A DNA stretch of 64,000 nt from Pezicula radicicola (lineage: Eukaryota; Ascomycota; Leotiomycetes; Helotiales; Dermateaceae), in the NCBI GenBank assembly GCA_003008705.1, contig PDUO01000019.1, forward strand, positions 244,552 to 308,551. Direction: 5' to 3'. Every line of letters begins with the position of its first letter. The first letter of the stretch is position 1. Shown in pieces: positions 23,497 through 33,831 of this stretch. The notes under the pieces are model-generated. The model did not search any database. It had not been told where the DNA came from and worked only from the letters and a program-made list of their open reading frames with translations. The translations under genes were made by a program, and so were the position numbers.

Positions 23497-24957
23497 TCAT
23501 CTCATAAAGACCTCTACCCAGAGCTGCTGCAAATATTTCCCAAATGACTCCTCAAGGGGGAGCACTTCACTCAAAGCAACATCTTTATCTCGGAAAGACT
23601 CGATGGTGCTACCCTTCACAAGTTCCTCCAACTGGCTAATGAGCCATTCCCTGATCATACCACTCTTCGATAAACAACCCCCAACAAGGCAAAGCCAAAT
23701 CATCAATGGCTTATTTGACTCCTCAACGACAACCTGACAAAGAGTATCATAAAACTGGTTGAGCAATATCGGCGAACCTAGCCAAAGTCCAGACGTAGAA
23801 TTTGGAAGTTCATCGAGTATCGCTTTCATGTAGAGGAGAGCTCCTAATCGACATGCTCTATCGATCTCAGATTCCTGTTCTTGGATTGAGTCCTCTGAGT
23901 TGGATGGAAAGGAGAGTAGTTTGTACTGTATCCAGTACGTATCTTCTGAGAAGGGGGCTGGGTCAAGTCCGGGTATGGATCCGGACTTTGCAAGATTAAT
24001 AGTTTGGGTGAAAAAAGCTAGCTCTGACATCGTATTTACAAGTTCAGAACTGACTCCACATGTGGTTAATAGTTTGTCGATACATTTCCTGGTTGTTCCC
24101 AGTGTTGTCCGAGGCAACGAGGTCCATGTCGGCTTCTCTGTTCGTTGGAAGTCTAGGTACGGTTTGGCTGCACAGTCCATAGCGCCAGATATGTCGGTTC
24201 GTCGTAGCTTTGTCTGAATGATTATTGGGAGGTCCGATATACTACCGCGACTGCGAATCATCTCCTTTAGACCACGCATATGAGTATGCCACGAGTCCAA
24301 GTTTCCAACTGTAGCCCCACCTAGTGCTAGGCACGACACTGCAATAATGGTCGAGTCCTGCAGAGGTCCTCCATCCTTTAGTCTCTTGTTAATAGTTTGA
24401 ATAGTCCGACTCATATGATATGACATCTCCTCAGACTCGTTCTTCCCTTGAAGCAGGGCTATAAGGAGGGAAGCTGCATATAGCATGCCATGGATTATTG
24501 CGTCGTCCGATGAAGCGAACTGGAACCACTCGGCTGTCCTCAAAGGATTCATTGTGAGGTGGCGTTCCAATGGATACAGCCTACGGGTGACATCTGACAT
24601 GTAGAAGCGTAGTAAGGCGTGTGTTCGAGGCTTCATCTCAATGGGGTAGGACGACAAACTTGATACCGAAAGCGGCGAGTAGCCGACATGGGTGAGGCAG
24701 TCGGTAGGAGACGTGGAGTTTGCAGTGTTGGGGTATAATTTTCCATGCTGACTACAAAGAGCTTGCGTAGGTGGCGGGGTCGAGCTTGGAGCAAGGGAAG
24801 CAGTAGACTTTCTTGGGGGTGGTTTCCGTTTCTTCTCACGACAGCGCTCGATCATCACATGCGTCCTTACCAACTTCCGTACATCCTCATCGCGATTTCT
24901 GTCCGGTGTCGTGGCGTTGACAAAAGCATACTGTCGGTCTGATGCCGGCCGCTTCAT
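23497..24957 (-). CDS. Fungal transcription factor-like protein lacking a zinc cluster
   Basis: 486 residues from the ATG at 24957 (MKRPASDRQYAFVN; an upstream in-frame ATG at 24984 adds nine residues). The N-terminus has 'RQYAFVNATTP' and a basic stretch 'RCREKKRKPPPRK' in place of a Zn2Cys6 motif. The rest matches the Fungal_trans_2/DUF3468 type regulatory domain: 'RFYMSDVTRRLYPLE', 'AASLLIALLQG', 'AVSCLALGGATVGNLDSWHTHMRGLKEMIRSRG', and C-terminal 'WLGSPILLNQFYDTL'. This domain class is thought to regulate neighbouring or metabolic genes, sometimes without its own DNA-binding cluster. It starts 386 bp from the alpha/beta hydrolase in divergent orientation, which makes it a candidate local regulator. 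Single exon. Domain recognition is good; function is inferred. Confidence 0.8.
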   Translation of the reverse strand: MKRPASDRQYAFVNATTPDRNRDEDVRKLVRTHVMIERCREKKRKPPPRKSTASLAPSSTPPPTQALCSQHGKLYPNTANSTSPTDCLTHVGYSPLSVSSLSSYPIEMKPRTHALLRFYMSDVTRRLYPLERHLTMNPLRTAEWFQFASSDDAIIHGMLYAASLLIALLQGKNESEEMSYHMSRTIQTINKRLKDGGPLQDSTIIAVSCLALGGATVGNLDSWHTHMRGLKEMIRSRGSISDLPIIIQTKLRRTDISGAMDCAAKPYLDFQRTEKPTWTSLPRTTLGTTRKCIDKLLTTCGVSSELVNTMSELAFFTQTINLAKSGSIPGLDPAPFSEDTYWIQYKLLSFPSNSEDSIQEQESEIDRACRLGALLYMKAILDELPNSTSGLWLGSPILLNQFYDTLCQVVVEESNKPLMIWLCLVGGCLSKSGMIREWLISQLEELVKGSTIESFRDKDVALSEVLPLEESFGKYLQQLWVEVFMR

Positions 24958-25343
24958 AGTGGATATATTTCTGGTTGGGTTCAATGAGGAAAACGGTCGA
25001 ATTTCGCGTGGGGGAATGTCTGACCATAAGGTGAAGCTTGCTGGAGATATTGGCCTAATTGCTTACTCAACCGTTATCCTCTTTCAGCCAAGTGCGCCTG
25101 CTTCAGCCTCCAAGGCACGGATAGCTCAGCACAAGCGTTCCGACAGGTCAACTTGAACGTTGCCTCGTTTTGGCATAGCCTTGACCATCAAAAGAGAGTT
25201 GCAAGTATAGATAGTTTCTATCAGTATAAGTCTGTTTCGTTGAATCCTCCATTTCTAGCATTACAATTCAAAATTCTACGAGTATTCTATTCACTTTTAC
25301 GATTGCCCATCGCTATCCTACCAAGCCTAAAACAAAAATCCTA

Positions 25344-26219
25344 ATGGCGAACCATGAGACAGCCGAGACAGAGTATATTGAAGCGAACGGCACGACTTTG
25401 GCATACCGCCGCATAGGAACAACACCAGGAGTCCCTCTTGTGATGCTCATGCATTTCCGGGGTAATATGGACTTCTGGGACCCAGAACTGATCAACGAGC
25501 TCGCAAGTAATCGACCCATTATCCTTCTGGACAATGCCGGGATCGGAAAGTCCTCAGGAACAATCCCCACAACTCTACACGGCTGGGCTGCGCATGTTAT
25601 TGACCTCCTTGCCGCCCTGAAAGTCAAACAAATTGATCTGCTCGGATTTTCAATGGGTGGTGGTGCAGCTCAATGTGTTGCACTAGCTGCTCCTGGACTT
25701 GTACGAAAGTTGATATTGGCTGGTACTCGGACAAGCCGGACTCCAAATACTGTGATTGGGGATCGTGAGATCTTCAAAGCACTGGCTACTTCTGTTACAG
25801 AGGAGGAATTTGAAGCCTCTGTGATGTTGTCCTTCTACAATCCCAGCCCGTCTGGTCGCGCTGCTGCCAAAGCTTCGTGGGACCGTATCATGATGCGGAG
25901 TAAAGATCGCTCTCCTCATCTCAGCCCGAGTCTTGCAAAACGGCAAACTGAAGCTTTCACAAACTTCAGCGTTGCAAATCCAGAAAATCCATATGAACGA
26001 ATACAGGAATTAACAATGCCGGTTTTCGTGGCAAACGGAGATAACGATCTGCTGATTCCGACTTGTAATAGTGTTGAGCTAGCCGGTTTGCTGCCACACG
26101 CACATCTTCATATATACCCTGATTCGGGCCACGGGTTCCTATATCAGTATGCGCAGTTCTTTGCTAGACATGTCGCGTTGTTTTTGGACAGGTCAGAGAC
26201 TGTAGTGCCAAAGTTGTAG
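25344..26219 (+). CDS. Alpha/beta hydrolase (esterase/lactonase-like)
   Basis: 291 residues, single exon. The catalytic triad is visible: nucleophile Ser in 'LLGFSMGGGAAQ' (about residue 101), acid Asp in 'VANGDNDLLIP', and His in 'PDSGHGFLYQ'. The oxyanion-hole region is 'MLMHFRGNMDFWD', and 'LDNAGIGKSSG' follows as in the haloperoxidase/esterase-type branch. No signal peptide, so cytosolic. It should hydrolyse an ester, lactone or similar small substrate. Its place beside a Baeyer-Villiger monooxygenase and two other oxygenases suggests it may open their ester or lactone products, which is inference. It shares a 386-bp divergent promoter with the transcription-factor-like gene. The family call is firm; the substrate is unknown. 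Confidence 0.88.
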   Translation: MANHETAETEYIEANGTTLAYRRIGTTPGVPLVMLMHFRGNMDFWDPELINELASNRPIILLDNAGIGKSSGTIPTTLHGWAAHVIDLLAALKVKQIDLLGFSMGGGAAQCVALAAPGLVRKLILAGTRTSRTPNTVIGDREIFKALATSVTEEEFEASVMLSFYNPSPSGRAAAKASWDRIMMRSKDRSPHLSPSLAKRQTEAFTNFSVANPENPYERIQELTMPVFVANGDNDLLIPTCNSVELAGLLPHAHLHIYPDSGHGFLYQYAQFFARHVALFLDRSETVVPKL

Positions 26220-26317
26220 CCTTCTTTATTCAAATCATCTTGACGTACTTTTAATCCAAAGATAAAAAAGCTGTTTCCTGTGCATCGCTTGTCTGGAGAA
26301 GGTGCCTATCGCTGCTG

Positions 26318-27814
26318 CTAAGAATCCCAAATAGGTCCATAGGCGGGTATACCTCTGCTCTCCATAGCATAAACGACCTTTCTTGTCAACCGCCTATTGC
26401 TAACACAGAATATGGCTTCGGCACCTGACTCAAAATAGAGCTCGTACGCTAAGCGAACCAAATCTGGCCGGCCTTCAACCTTGGTGTCAATAACGACAGC
26501 CTGCGGATCAACAGACATCACATCGTTATAGATCTCATCGCCAAATGTCCTATGAGGTCCGGACGCCGACCACAGAACACGGCACGAGGTCCGTCCTTGT
26601 ATTCCCAAGATTGTACCTAGACATGGGCCAATGCCACTGCCCGTCGTCACAATGACAACCTTCCGAAAGATCTGTGCCATACAGAGAACGCCAACAGTAG
26701 GAACTCCTCGTGTCCAGTAGTACTTTGCAGGCGAGTCAATTGTCTTACGAGTCCAGTCTCCAGCACTGGAGACAATCAGAGAGCCGCCTCTTCCGTTCCG
26801 TTCAGGAATGCAAGCAAAAGCATGGTAATCACCCAGTGGGGTTGAAGAAATGCGATAGACGACACAGTTCTTAACCTTTTCCGTGATGTGTAAGCGAGTA
26901 GCGTGTGAAGAAAGATGCTCCGGCTGGATATCAAGTTTACGGAGACGTAGCCATGGAAGAAAAATATTGATGGTAGAGATAATGAGAAACCAAGAAGCAG
27001 GCAAACGCTTTAAATTGGCACCGGGAGACATTGGCCCAGTTTGGTGCGCAATCTGGTTTGTGAGGAGATGCAGCTCCCACCAGAAAAGCCCCAGTGCTAC
27101 CCATCCACCCCATCTGTGTATATGCTCAAACGTGTTGTGCATAAAACGTCGAAATTGTGGATAGGCGGTAATCGCTATAACCCAGAGCAAAGTTATCAGT
27201 GTGAAGGTGCATATCTTGATATGAGGATCCCTAATTCGCAGACCCCACATCTCCTTCCCCAGAAGCCCAGTGAGCAATGTAGACCACAGCACTGCACATA
27301 TGCCTGCCCCACTATGAATGCCTCCATATTCGTAGATGTTTGCCAATATTCGTCGGATTCGAAGAGGTGTCGAAATGGGTACGCGCCAACAGAGTCTGAA
27401 AAGTGTGTTGACAATGTAGTCTTGACGGATAAGCACAGACAACATGAGGTTCGCAGACGCAACATTTGAGACGTCTGAAAGAAGTGGCGCAGACCATCTG
27501 TGATTTCGGCCTCTACGACCAAGTAAAGAACCGAGTATAATGAGGTTTGCGATGAACACTATCGAGAATAGCCGTCGATACGTGGTGAGAAGGGCATATC
27601 TAATATGCCGGAGCGGTCGGAGATACCAACGCTTTGGAGGGAGAGGTATGCATGCTCGAGTAGACTCGGAATGGTTCAATAGAGGATCGTTCGAATCGCC
27701 TTGGGAAAGTCGGGTTGAGGTACTGCTTGTTGACGATATGCTTACCGAACGAGGTCGCTGCAAAAAGGCTTCCTCCTTGCTGATATCAACCAACTCGAAC
27801 ACCGCACTCATCTC
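26318..27814 (-). CDS. TmpA-like transmembrane flavoprotein
   Basis: 498 residues from the ATG at 27814 (MSAVFELVDISKEEA; the upstream ATG at 27838 gives an unlikely hydrophobic start). About six membrane helices occupy residues 75-300, including 'LFSIVFIANLIILGSLL', 'TFTLITLLWVIAITAYP', 'WVALGLFWWELHLL' and 'SWFLIISTINIFLPWL', with 'HNTFEHIHRWGGW' between helices. The soluble C-terminal half reads like a ferredoxin-reductase module ('VVIVTTGSGIGPCLGTILGI', 'CRVLWSASGPHRTFG'). The best match I know is Aspergillus nidulans TmpA, a plasma-membrane flavoprotein that affects asexual development. The usual ferric-reductase paired heme His pattern is not obvious. Single exon, convergent with the hydrolase (98 bp between stops). 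Substrate unknown. Confidence 0.78.
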   Translation of the reverse strand, partial: EMSAVFELVDISKEEAFLQRPRSVSISSTSSTSTRLSQGDSNDPLLNHSESTRACIPLPPKRWYLRPLRHIRYALLTTYRRLFSIVFIANLIILGSLLGRRGRNHRWSAPLLSDVSNVASANLMLSVLIRQDYIVNTLFRLCWRVPISTPLRIRRILANIYEYGGIHSGAGICAVLWSTLLTGLLGKEMWGLRIRDPHIKICTFTLITLLWVIAITAYPQFRRFMHNTFEHIHRWGGWVALGLFWWELHLLTNQIAHQTGPMSPGANLKRLPASWFLIISTINIFLPWLRLRKLDIQPEHLSSHATRLHITEKVKNCVVYRISSTPLGDYHAFACIPERNGRGGSLIVSSAGDWTRKTIDSPAKYYWTRGVPTVGVLCMAQIFRKVVIVTTGSGIGPCLGTILGIQGRTSCRVLWSASGPHRTFGDEIYNDVMSVDPQAVVIDTKVEGRPDLVRLAYELYFESGAEAIFCVSNRRLTRKVVYAMESRGIPAYGPIWDS

Positions 27815-28437
27815 GCCGAAAACAAAATAAATAAACACTGGTCTTGTTTATCCGTGACTCTTTCAGAGAGGCTGTGGAATGACGCGACTTCGAACGAGGG
27901 TGCTGTAACCAAGAATCCCAACTACTTCCGCATTCACCCTGCCATACCATATACCTCAATCCCGACGGCAAGTTCGACAATTCTTCAGTACTGATGGGAA
28001 AGACTATACAGGATACGAAAGTACATGGTTGAAAGGGGAGAGGATGGGCAGGACCAAGGGATTTCAAGAAATTTACTTCACGACTCGCCTTATCAGCCAA
28101 TACAACTTGGGACACCCCTATTGAAATGCAAGCCGAGATAGCCATTTGGGGTATAGACGATGAATAGTGGCATGTATTGGTACATGCGGCTGAGCTGACT
28201 GCAGTAGTTTTCTGGAGATGGGCATGGACATGGGCGTGGGCGTCTGATAGCGGGGATGCGATACGAGCTGTGATAAAGTAGGCGTATTTTTAGGTCTTCC
28301 CCAAATCAGACATCACGAGATCCTCTTGGCTGCCCCAAAATCTTTGTTCACTTTCCCTCAATCATTGTACACTTACAACAACCCTTTAATACATTACTAC
28401 CTCTTGCAGCTTTTGGCAGTAGAATGTCTACATATGT
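27815..28437. other. Intergenic between two minus-strand genes
   Basis: Promoter of the TmpA-like gene plus the 3' region of the MFS gene. The minus-strand frame 27786-28145 overlaps the TmpA start and has no motif. Confidence 0.5.
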
Positions 28438-30092
28438 CTAAGTTGAACGCAGCGCACTCGAGTCCTGCTTGTCAGGGACAACAGTAACCGATTTAACACC
28501 ATCCGTACCACCTTGATCAGCATCACTTCCACTTTCATCCAGCGTAGCAGGTTTTCTTTTTCATTACTGTTAGCTGCAAGTATCGATTCGGAGTAAGGGA
28601 AACATACTTCTTGCGTTTCTCGTACAAGTCCAAAAGATGGGTTATAACGATAACCATAATAGCGCAGGCGAGACAGAAAGGATAACCTTTGGGGAAACGC
28701 GGAGACTCGACGGTCTTGAATACAGCTAACGGAAAGACTGCTGTGCTAGCTTCCGCAAAAGTGTTGATAATAACCAGCGTCGATGATCGTTCCTCGGGCG
28801 AGTCCCGGAGCATAGAGTTGACCCAGCCATGAAAAACGCTCGACATAGCGTTTGCCCAAAACGAAGTCGTAAAAGCAAACCATGTGGCACCTTCAGGTAC
28901 ATACCAAATTGTTAGAATGAGGCAACATACGGCGTTCCACAGGGATGAGAATGAAATTGCATAAACTGGTCCTATAAGAAGGTCTGACGCAAAGCACGCG
29001 AGGAGAGCCCAGAAAATGCCGAGGCCTGGTGCGATTGACCCCAATTGGTTAATTTTTGGTGTGCTGTATCTATTGAGACTCTTGATCCAAAGTAGGTAGC
29101 TTCCCGCCGTCTTATATAAACCAGCGTTCTTCCAAAAGATATCAATTAGGACCATAGCCCAGAATCGGGGCGAGCGGAAAATGCGCTTGATGTGATGGAA
29201 TTTCAACTTCCCTGATGTCCTATGACCATCACGCTCAAGTCTTCCTTTAGCAATTTCGATATCTTTCTTCGTGAGGAGCCAGAGGTTTGGTAGGGCAATA
29301 GTGCCTGGAATCATGAAATAGCCCGCGATCCCAACAGGGATCGTCATGGCAAAACAGATGATGTATAACCATCGCCACCCAGCTAGCCCTCGAACCCCGT
29401 CTAGCTGCGCTGATGCACCAGACGCAATGAGGCTGGACGTCATTGTTCCCAGACCATACCCAGTGTAGAAAAGGCCGCCACGGCGGTTTATCTCATGGCT
29501 GCGATACCATGATCCTAAACAGAAGTTAATCTAAGATGGAGGATGTGGGACAGAGGACCATACCAAGAACAAAGTGTACTCCTGGGAAGAATGCAGCCTA
29601 CGAAGATATAAGTAAAACTAGTAGGAATCAGAAGAAGCGACATACCTCAAACCAACCAACAAAAAACCGGTAAGCGGCTAGCTCGCTAAATGATTGTGCA
29701 CGATATTGCAGAAGAGTGAATATCCCCCACATAATGTCCATGAACGGGATGATCCAGTACATTGGAACATATGTAAATAAAGCGATGAATGGGAGTTGGC
29801 CAAGGACGACTCCAACACTGTACATTGACCCAAGCTGAACGAGTTGGTTACCATTAAAGTTGAGGTCTTCTTTCATACCCGCGACGTAAGCATTGGCTTT
29901 TTAACTGTTAGTAGACGATATGTTGAGTTACGAAGGACTGGACCAAGCACACAGAGAGGAGTGCTTACTCAAATTTGCTGAATCGATGTGCTTTATCCAG
30001 TATGCGACGATTAAATACGGCACCAGAATCATGTCCAACTTGATAATGAATTTACGCTCCTCGATCGTATCGTCATCAGAGTACCTTGTCAT
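28438..30092 (-). CDS. MFS transporter, anion:cation symporter (Dal5/Seo1/Liz1-like)
   Basis: Five exons: 29969-30092, 29646-29896, 29564-29597, 28608-29514 and 28438-28555, all phases agreeing, 477 residues. Exon 1 gives 'KLDMILVPYLIVAYWIKHID' and exon 2 'NAYVAGMKEDLNFNGNQL', the N-terminal signature of the Dal5/Liz1/Seo1 group. Exon 2 continues 'MYSVGVVLGQLPF' and 'AYRFFVGWFE'. About twelve helices are present. The last intron ends at AAAAAG 13 nt after a CTAAC branch site; using it gives a natural hydrophilic tail ending 'SSALRST'. The family moves small organic acids, vitamins or amides (allantoate, pantothenate and the like). It is divergent from the luciferase-like monooxygenase across 845 bp with a palindromic site, suggesting substrate import or product export for that enzyme. 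Confidence 0.85.
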
Positions 30093-30713
30093 AAAAGGGG
30101 AGTTAGCAATTACTTCTCCTGTAGGGGATTTGGAGTTGTTGATCTAGAGGCATGTCTCAAAAAAAAACGTCTTGAAAGGGGATGTCTCAAGAGCAACTCC
30201 TCTTAAAATACTCCCGAATAGGAACAAAAACGCTCCCTCATACGTACCATTGGATCTTCCACCACTTTTTCCTTGGAACGGAAGACATAACGAGTTTCAC
30301 GTGTATGTGACAATGGCGCTGGTAGGATTGAGATTTCCAACCAGTACACGTTGACCATCTTATCGCTTTGCCGTTGACCTCCAGCCATGGCGTCTTGCTT
30401 GCATCTGGGCAAAATCGCTATTGCGCAATAGGCAGTGAAAATTCCTCATTAAATGCTGGCAAGGAGAATATCCGCTGATTGAACAATTTGCCTGCCGATA
30501 GATGGCACTGGCCACTCGATTCCGAGAGTGACAAAAGAAGAACCACGCCATTTTTGGCTGAAGAGGATCAGAAGTAGAAAATAACGGGGTTCAGAAAGCG
30601 AAAACCAAGGCGCTAAGTCAAGTACTGTACGTACGTGACACTTACTTAAACAGCGTGAGATAGAGTACCTACACTAAGACTCTACTGTTCTGGAATACAG
30701 GTTATATCCATTC

Positions 30714-30731
30714 TCGGTTCCGCGGAACCGA
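30714..30731. promoter_or_regulatory. Perfect palindrome TCGGTTCCGCGGAACCGA (CGG-N10-CCG)
   Basis: All 18 bases are self-complementary. Inside, CGG at 30715-30717 and CCG at 30728-30730 are inverted and 10 bases apart, the spacing used by dimeric Zn2Cys6 regulators of the Put3 type. It ends 4 bp before a TATA box. It is a candidate operator for the monooxygenase and perhaps the MFS gene. Confidence 0.6.
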
Positions 30732-30735
30732 CCGC

Positions 30736-30742
30736 TATATAA
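30736..30742 (+). promoter_or_regulatory. TATA box (TATATAA) of the luciferase-like monooxygenase
   Basis: TATATAA lies 202 bp before the ATG at 30938 and directly after the palindrome, in the plus orientation. The predicted leader would be about 170 nt. Confidence 0.5.
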
Positions 30743-30937
30743 GCTTAAATACCCGCTCTTCTGGTGTCCGACAGCTATTTCGACATTGAACCTCATTCAC
30801 ACGTCATTCACTCGACGCCGATGTATTTCTGGTTCTGGTGCGAACTCCAAAATACTTCGCGGCAAGAATGATTTAATAGAGGTACTCAGTCATCTCAAGA
30901 CTACACCCACCGATCACTACGCAATTTTACTGTAAAC

Positions 30938-32122
30938 ATGGCCACTGCTGTCTCCGTGCGAGAGGGCGGCCCGCCTCTCAAGGGACCCTTCAACTTTGAC
31001 GACAGTCCCCTCAGCCGTGCGGCGCGCCAGCCCTTACTACTAGGTCTATTTCTCAACTTACAGGACATCAAGCTCTCCACCCACCCTACAAGCAACAGCT
31101 GGACCTTTGACTATAATGTCGACCTCGTCCGCAAGGCCGAAGCACTGGGCTTTGAGCTCGCCTTCAGCCGCACGCAGTGGCTGCCCAAAGGCGGCTACGA
31201 CGGCGAGGCCTCGCTCGATGCCTTTGTGGCTCTCGGTGCGATGGCAGCAGTAACAAACAAGATCATGCTGATCTCGACCATGCATGTCCTGTATGGGCCG
31301 CTGCATCCTCTGCATATTGCCAAATACGGTGCCACACTGGACCACATCGCCAAGGGCCGCTGGGGTATCAACATCGTGACTGGACATCGTGCCGTCGAGC
31401 ACGAAATGTTCGGCTGGCAGCGCATCGAGCACGACAAGCGATATGAGATGGCAGGTGAGCTGTTCGACGTCGTGAACAGCCTCTGGGGTGAGACCGAGAA
31501 CCTATCCTATAAGGGACGAGTATCGCCCTGGCAGCTAGATAACGCCTGGATTACCCCTAAGCCGCTATACGGTCGCCCGATACTTGTGAATGCCACTGGT
31601 TCCGCGGCCGGTATAGACTTCGCAGTGCGCTACTCGGATCTCATCTTCATCACCTCACCGGGCGGAGCCCATATCGAAAGCGCGCTGGAGACGCTACCTG
31701 ACCATATCGCCACTATCAAGGCCGCCGCCCAGGCTGCTGGTCGCACCATCAAAACCCTCATTAACCCTGTCATCGTATCGCGTGACACGCCTGAGGAGGC
31801 CGAGGCTTATGCGCAGAGCATTGTCGATGGGAGTGCGGGACAAGCAGGGAACAAGAAGTTCAATAGCAACGCAAAGGCATACGACAGCGATGCCCATGGT
31901 TGGCGTGGACGTCGCGATCCCGCCCACAAGCAAGGCCGCAACCTCGGTGGTAATATCGAGATCATTGGTTCACCCGAGCAGGTGGTCGAGCAGCTGGCTG
32001 CTCTGCATCGCATCGGCATCGACGGCGTGCAGCTTAACTTTTACGATTTTGCTGCTGATCTGGACTATTTCGGCCGCAAGATACTGCCGCTGCTCAAAAA
32101 AGCTGGTCTCCGTGTTGATTAG
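30938..32122 (+). CDS. Luciferase-like FMN-dependent monooxygenase (SfnG/RutA-like), bacterial type
   Basis: 394 residues, no intron. The fold is the bacterial luciferase-like TIM barrel: 'FDYNVDLVRKAEALGFELAF', 'LDAFVALGAMAAVTNKIMLI', 'HPLHIAKYGATLDHIAKGRW', 'GINIVTGHRAVEHEMFG', 'EHDKRYEMAGELFDVVNSLW', 'GRPILVNATGSAAGIDFAVR' and C-terminal 'GSPEQVVEQLAALHRIGIDG'. Relatives in bacteria oxidise sulfones, sulfonates or pyrimidines using FMNH2 from a separate reductase; no such reductase is seen here. Base composition is clearly GC-richer, with C/G-ending codons, than neighbouring genes. With the lack of introns and the bacterial family, this points to horizontal acquisition or a distinct codon-use regime. 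Substrate unknown. Start: first ATG after the leader, with good context (aaacATGGCC). Confidence 0.88.
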   Translation: MATAVSVREGGPPLKGPFNFDDSPLSRAARQPLLLGLFLNLQDIKLSTHPTSNSWTFDYNVDLVRKAEALGFELAFSRTQWLPKGGYDGEASLDAFVALGAMAAVTNKIMLISTMHVLYGPLHPLHIAKYGATLDHIAKGRWGINIVTGHRAVEHEMFGWQRIEHDKRYEMAGELFDVVNSLWGETENLSYKGRVSPWQLDNAWITPKPLYGRPILVNATGSAAGIDFAVRYSDLIFITSPGGAHIESALETLPDHIATIKAAAQAAGRTIKTLINPVIVSRDTPEEAEAYAQSIVDGSAGQAGNKKFNSNAKAYDSDAHGWRGRRDPAHKQGRNLGGNIEIIGSPEQVVEQLAALHRIGIDGVQLNFYDFAADLDYFGRKILPLLKKAGLRVD

Positions 32123-33831
32123 GCATATAATATGGTGAGATTGAATTGTGATTTGAATCGAACGGAACTGTTGTGAACATGAGGGATTTCAAGGCTTGGC
32201 GTTGAAGTGAAAGCTGAATGATATCACAATCGTAAGTAGTGCATTGGCAAACAAAGTATTCATAGTAGACATCCTATTGTGTAGGAAGTTGTTAGGTATG
32301 TAAAGTTAGGTATCTACGGAGCCAGAACCAGAATGTAGTTCTATTACGGCCGGGGCGCTAGTATCAATTAGGATATATAAGCGACATCCTAGGGTATAAC
32401 ACGTGACACTACCACTATTCAACAGCTCCTATATAGAATAGTAAGTCGTATATACTAACAACAAAGAGTATAGCATTTACTTGTCATTTTCTAGCTTTGG
32501 TGACTCTAAAACAGAAGGTAACGACGGCCTAAATAACCCTAGCTGCTAGAATATGAAAAGTTCGCGTAATTATGATTTAAGAAGGATTACTTACATATGC
32601 CGATTGTGTAGGTAGGCAATGGCCTATGAGGTAAAAGATAAAAGATAAAAGATTGAGCAACTATAACATTAACAACTTTATAAGTTACCTTAAAATCCGC
32701 AGAAGATGCAGCTAATACTTTTGTGCTAAAAACATAAGTGTCGGCTATTCAATGGCGTGCTATTACAAAATTTAGTGTTAATGAACCACAGCGTTGAAGT
32801 TAAATAATCTAAAGTGGGGCTTTGAATTAGAGAGCTCTTCGCAAGCTGAGGGAACACTGGCAAGTCAACCAATAAAGAAAGATGCTTGCATGGATACAGA
32901 GTGACATTTACTGGTATGCACCTCGTCTCTAAAATAGTTATTAGGTAGAAGCTCCACTTAATCGCTGAGATTATTTCAGTAATGTTAACAATTTTCTACT
33001 CCAAACCCTTAGCAGAATAATTTTTGCTACACTAGACATTCTCTTGTCGTTGTGTGTCGTTATAGCTCGTTGTTGTGTCGTACCACTTTGGAAATTCGGT
33101 GTCGTGATAATAGAGTCATATCGCAAATTGCTGGCCCATGCGGGGTATTGCCCGCTTGATTCTCCCACTTATCTCCATGACAATTCATGACCACGATGTT
33201 GTGCCGTTGTAGCCGTGCTGAAGCCCATGGCTAGGAGTATCGGGTTCGTAGAAATGGCTATATTGCCGCTTTTTGCCGGCACATCTATCCTCAGCAGCCT
33301 TTGCCTGCAAGTATTCACTTCAGTCGAACATCTTAAAGTGGGTGGGTTATCCGGCTCTACGATTCTTTCGACCATTTGCATGATGTCAATAGCGCAACTA
33401 CTTCCGTATAACCTGCACCACTCAGATACTTCGAGCATACTATTCGTCAAGAATAAATAGAAGGCTGCAAAAGCTGCTTATCCGCCAAATTTCGATTTAG
33501 CGAGGGACTAAGAGGCTGGCCAAAGAAACTTGAATGCCCCTCACTCTGGATTAGAAAGGATCTACAAGCGTATTGTGAGAATTTCCCACCAAAAATGTGT
33601 GCTCTATATGGTGATGTTATATATTAACTAAAAAGTTCACCAAAGTATTAAAAGTGAAGAAATTGAAGAGATTGTCACTGTCCTTTAGGTGATGCATAGA
33701 AACAACGCTGTGATGAGGCCCTTTAAAACCCATTTCCGACCATTTTGTCACATTCTAACCTAAGACACATCCTTAAATATATATAAAATCTATCATAGTC
33801 TATGAAAAGCACATCAGAGAGTAAAGAATCA
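32123..33831. other. AT-rich intergenic region, possible remnants
   Basis: No complete gene. A (TAAAAGA)3 microrepeat lies near 32632-32653. The minus-strand frame 33169-33450 continues after a stop into 32971-33168 and may be a decayed C-terminal fragment, but no family is recognised. Confidence 0.4.

Larger units (their letters stand above)
30093..30937. promoter_or_regulatory. Divergent promoter region, MFS / luciferase-like monooxygenase
   Basis: 845 bp separate the two start codons. The right half contains the 18-bp palindrome and a TATA box listed separately. The left part has no ORF with a motif. A shared intergenic region of this size suggests co-regulation. Confidence 0.55.

Noticed and set aside
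30938..32138. Long alternative-frame ORFs (for example 31058-31432 minus, 31782-32138 plus) inside the luciferase-like gene
   Set aside because: They are shadows caused by its high GC content, which lowers stop frequency.
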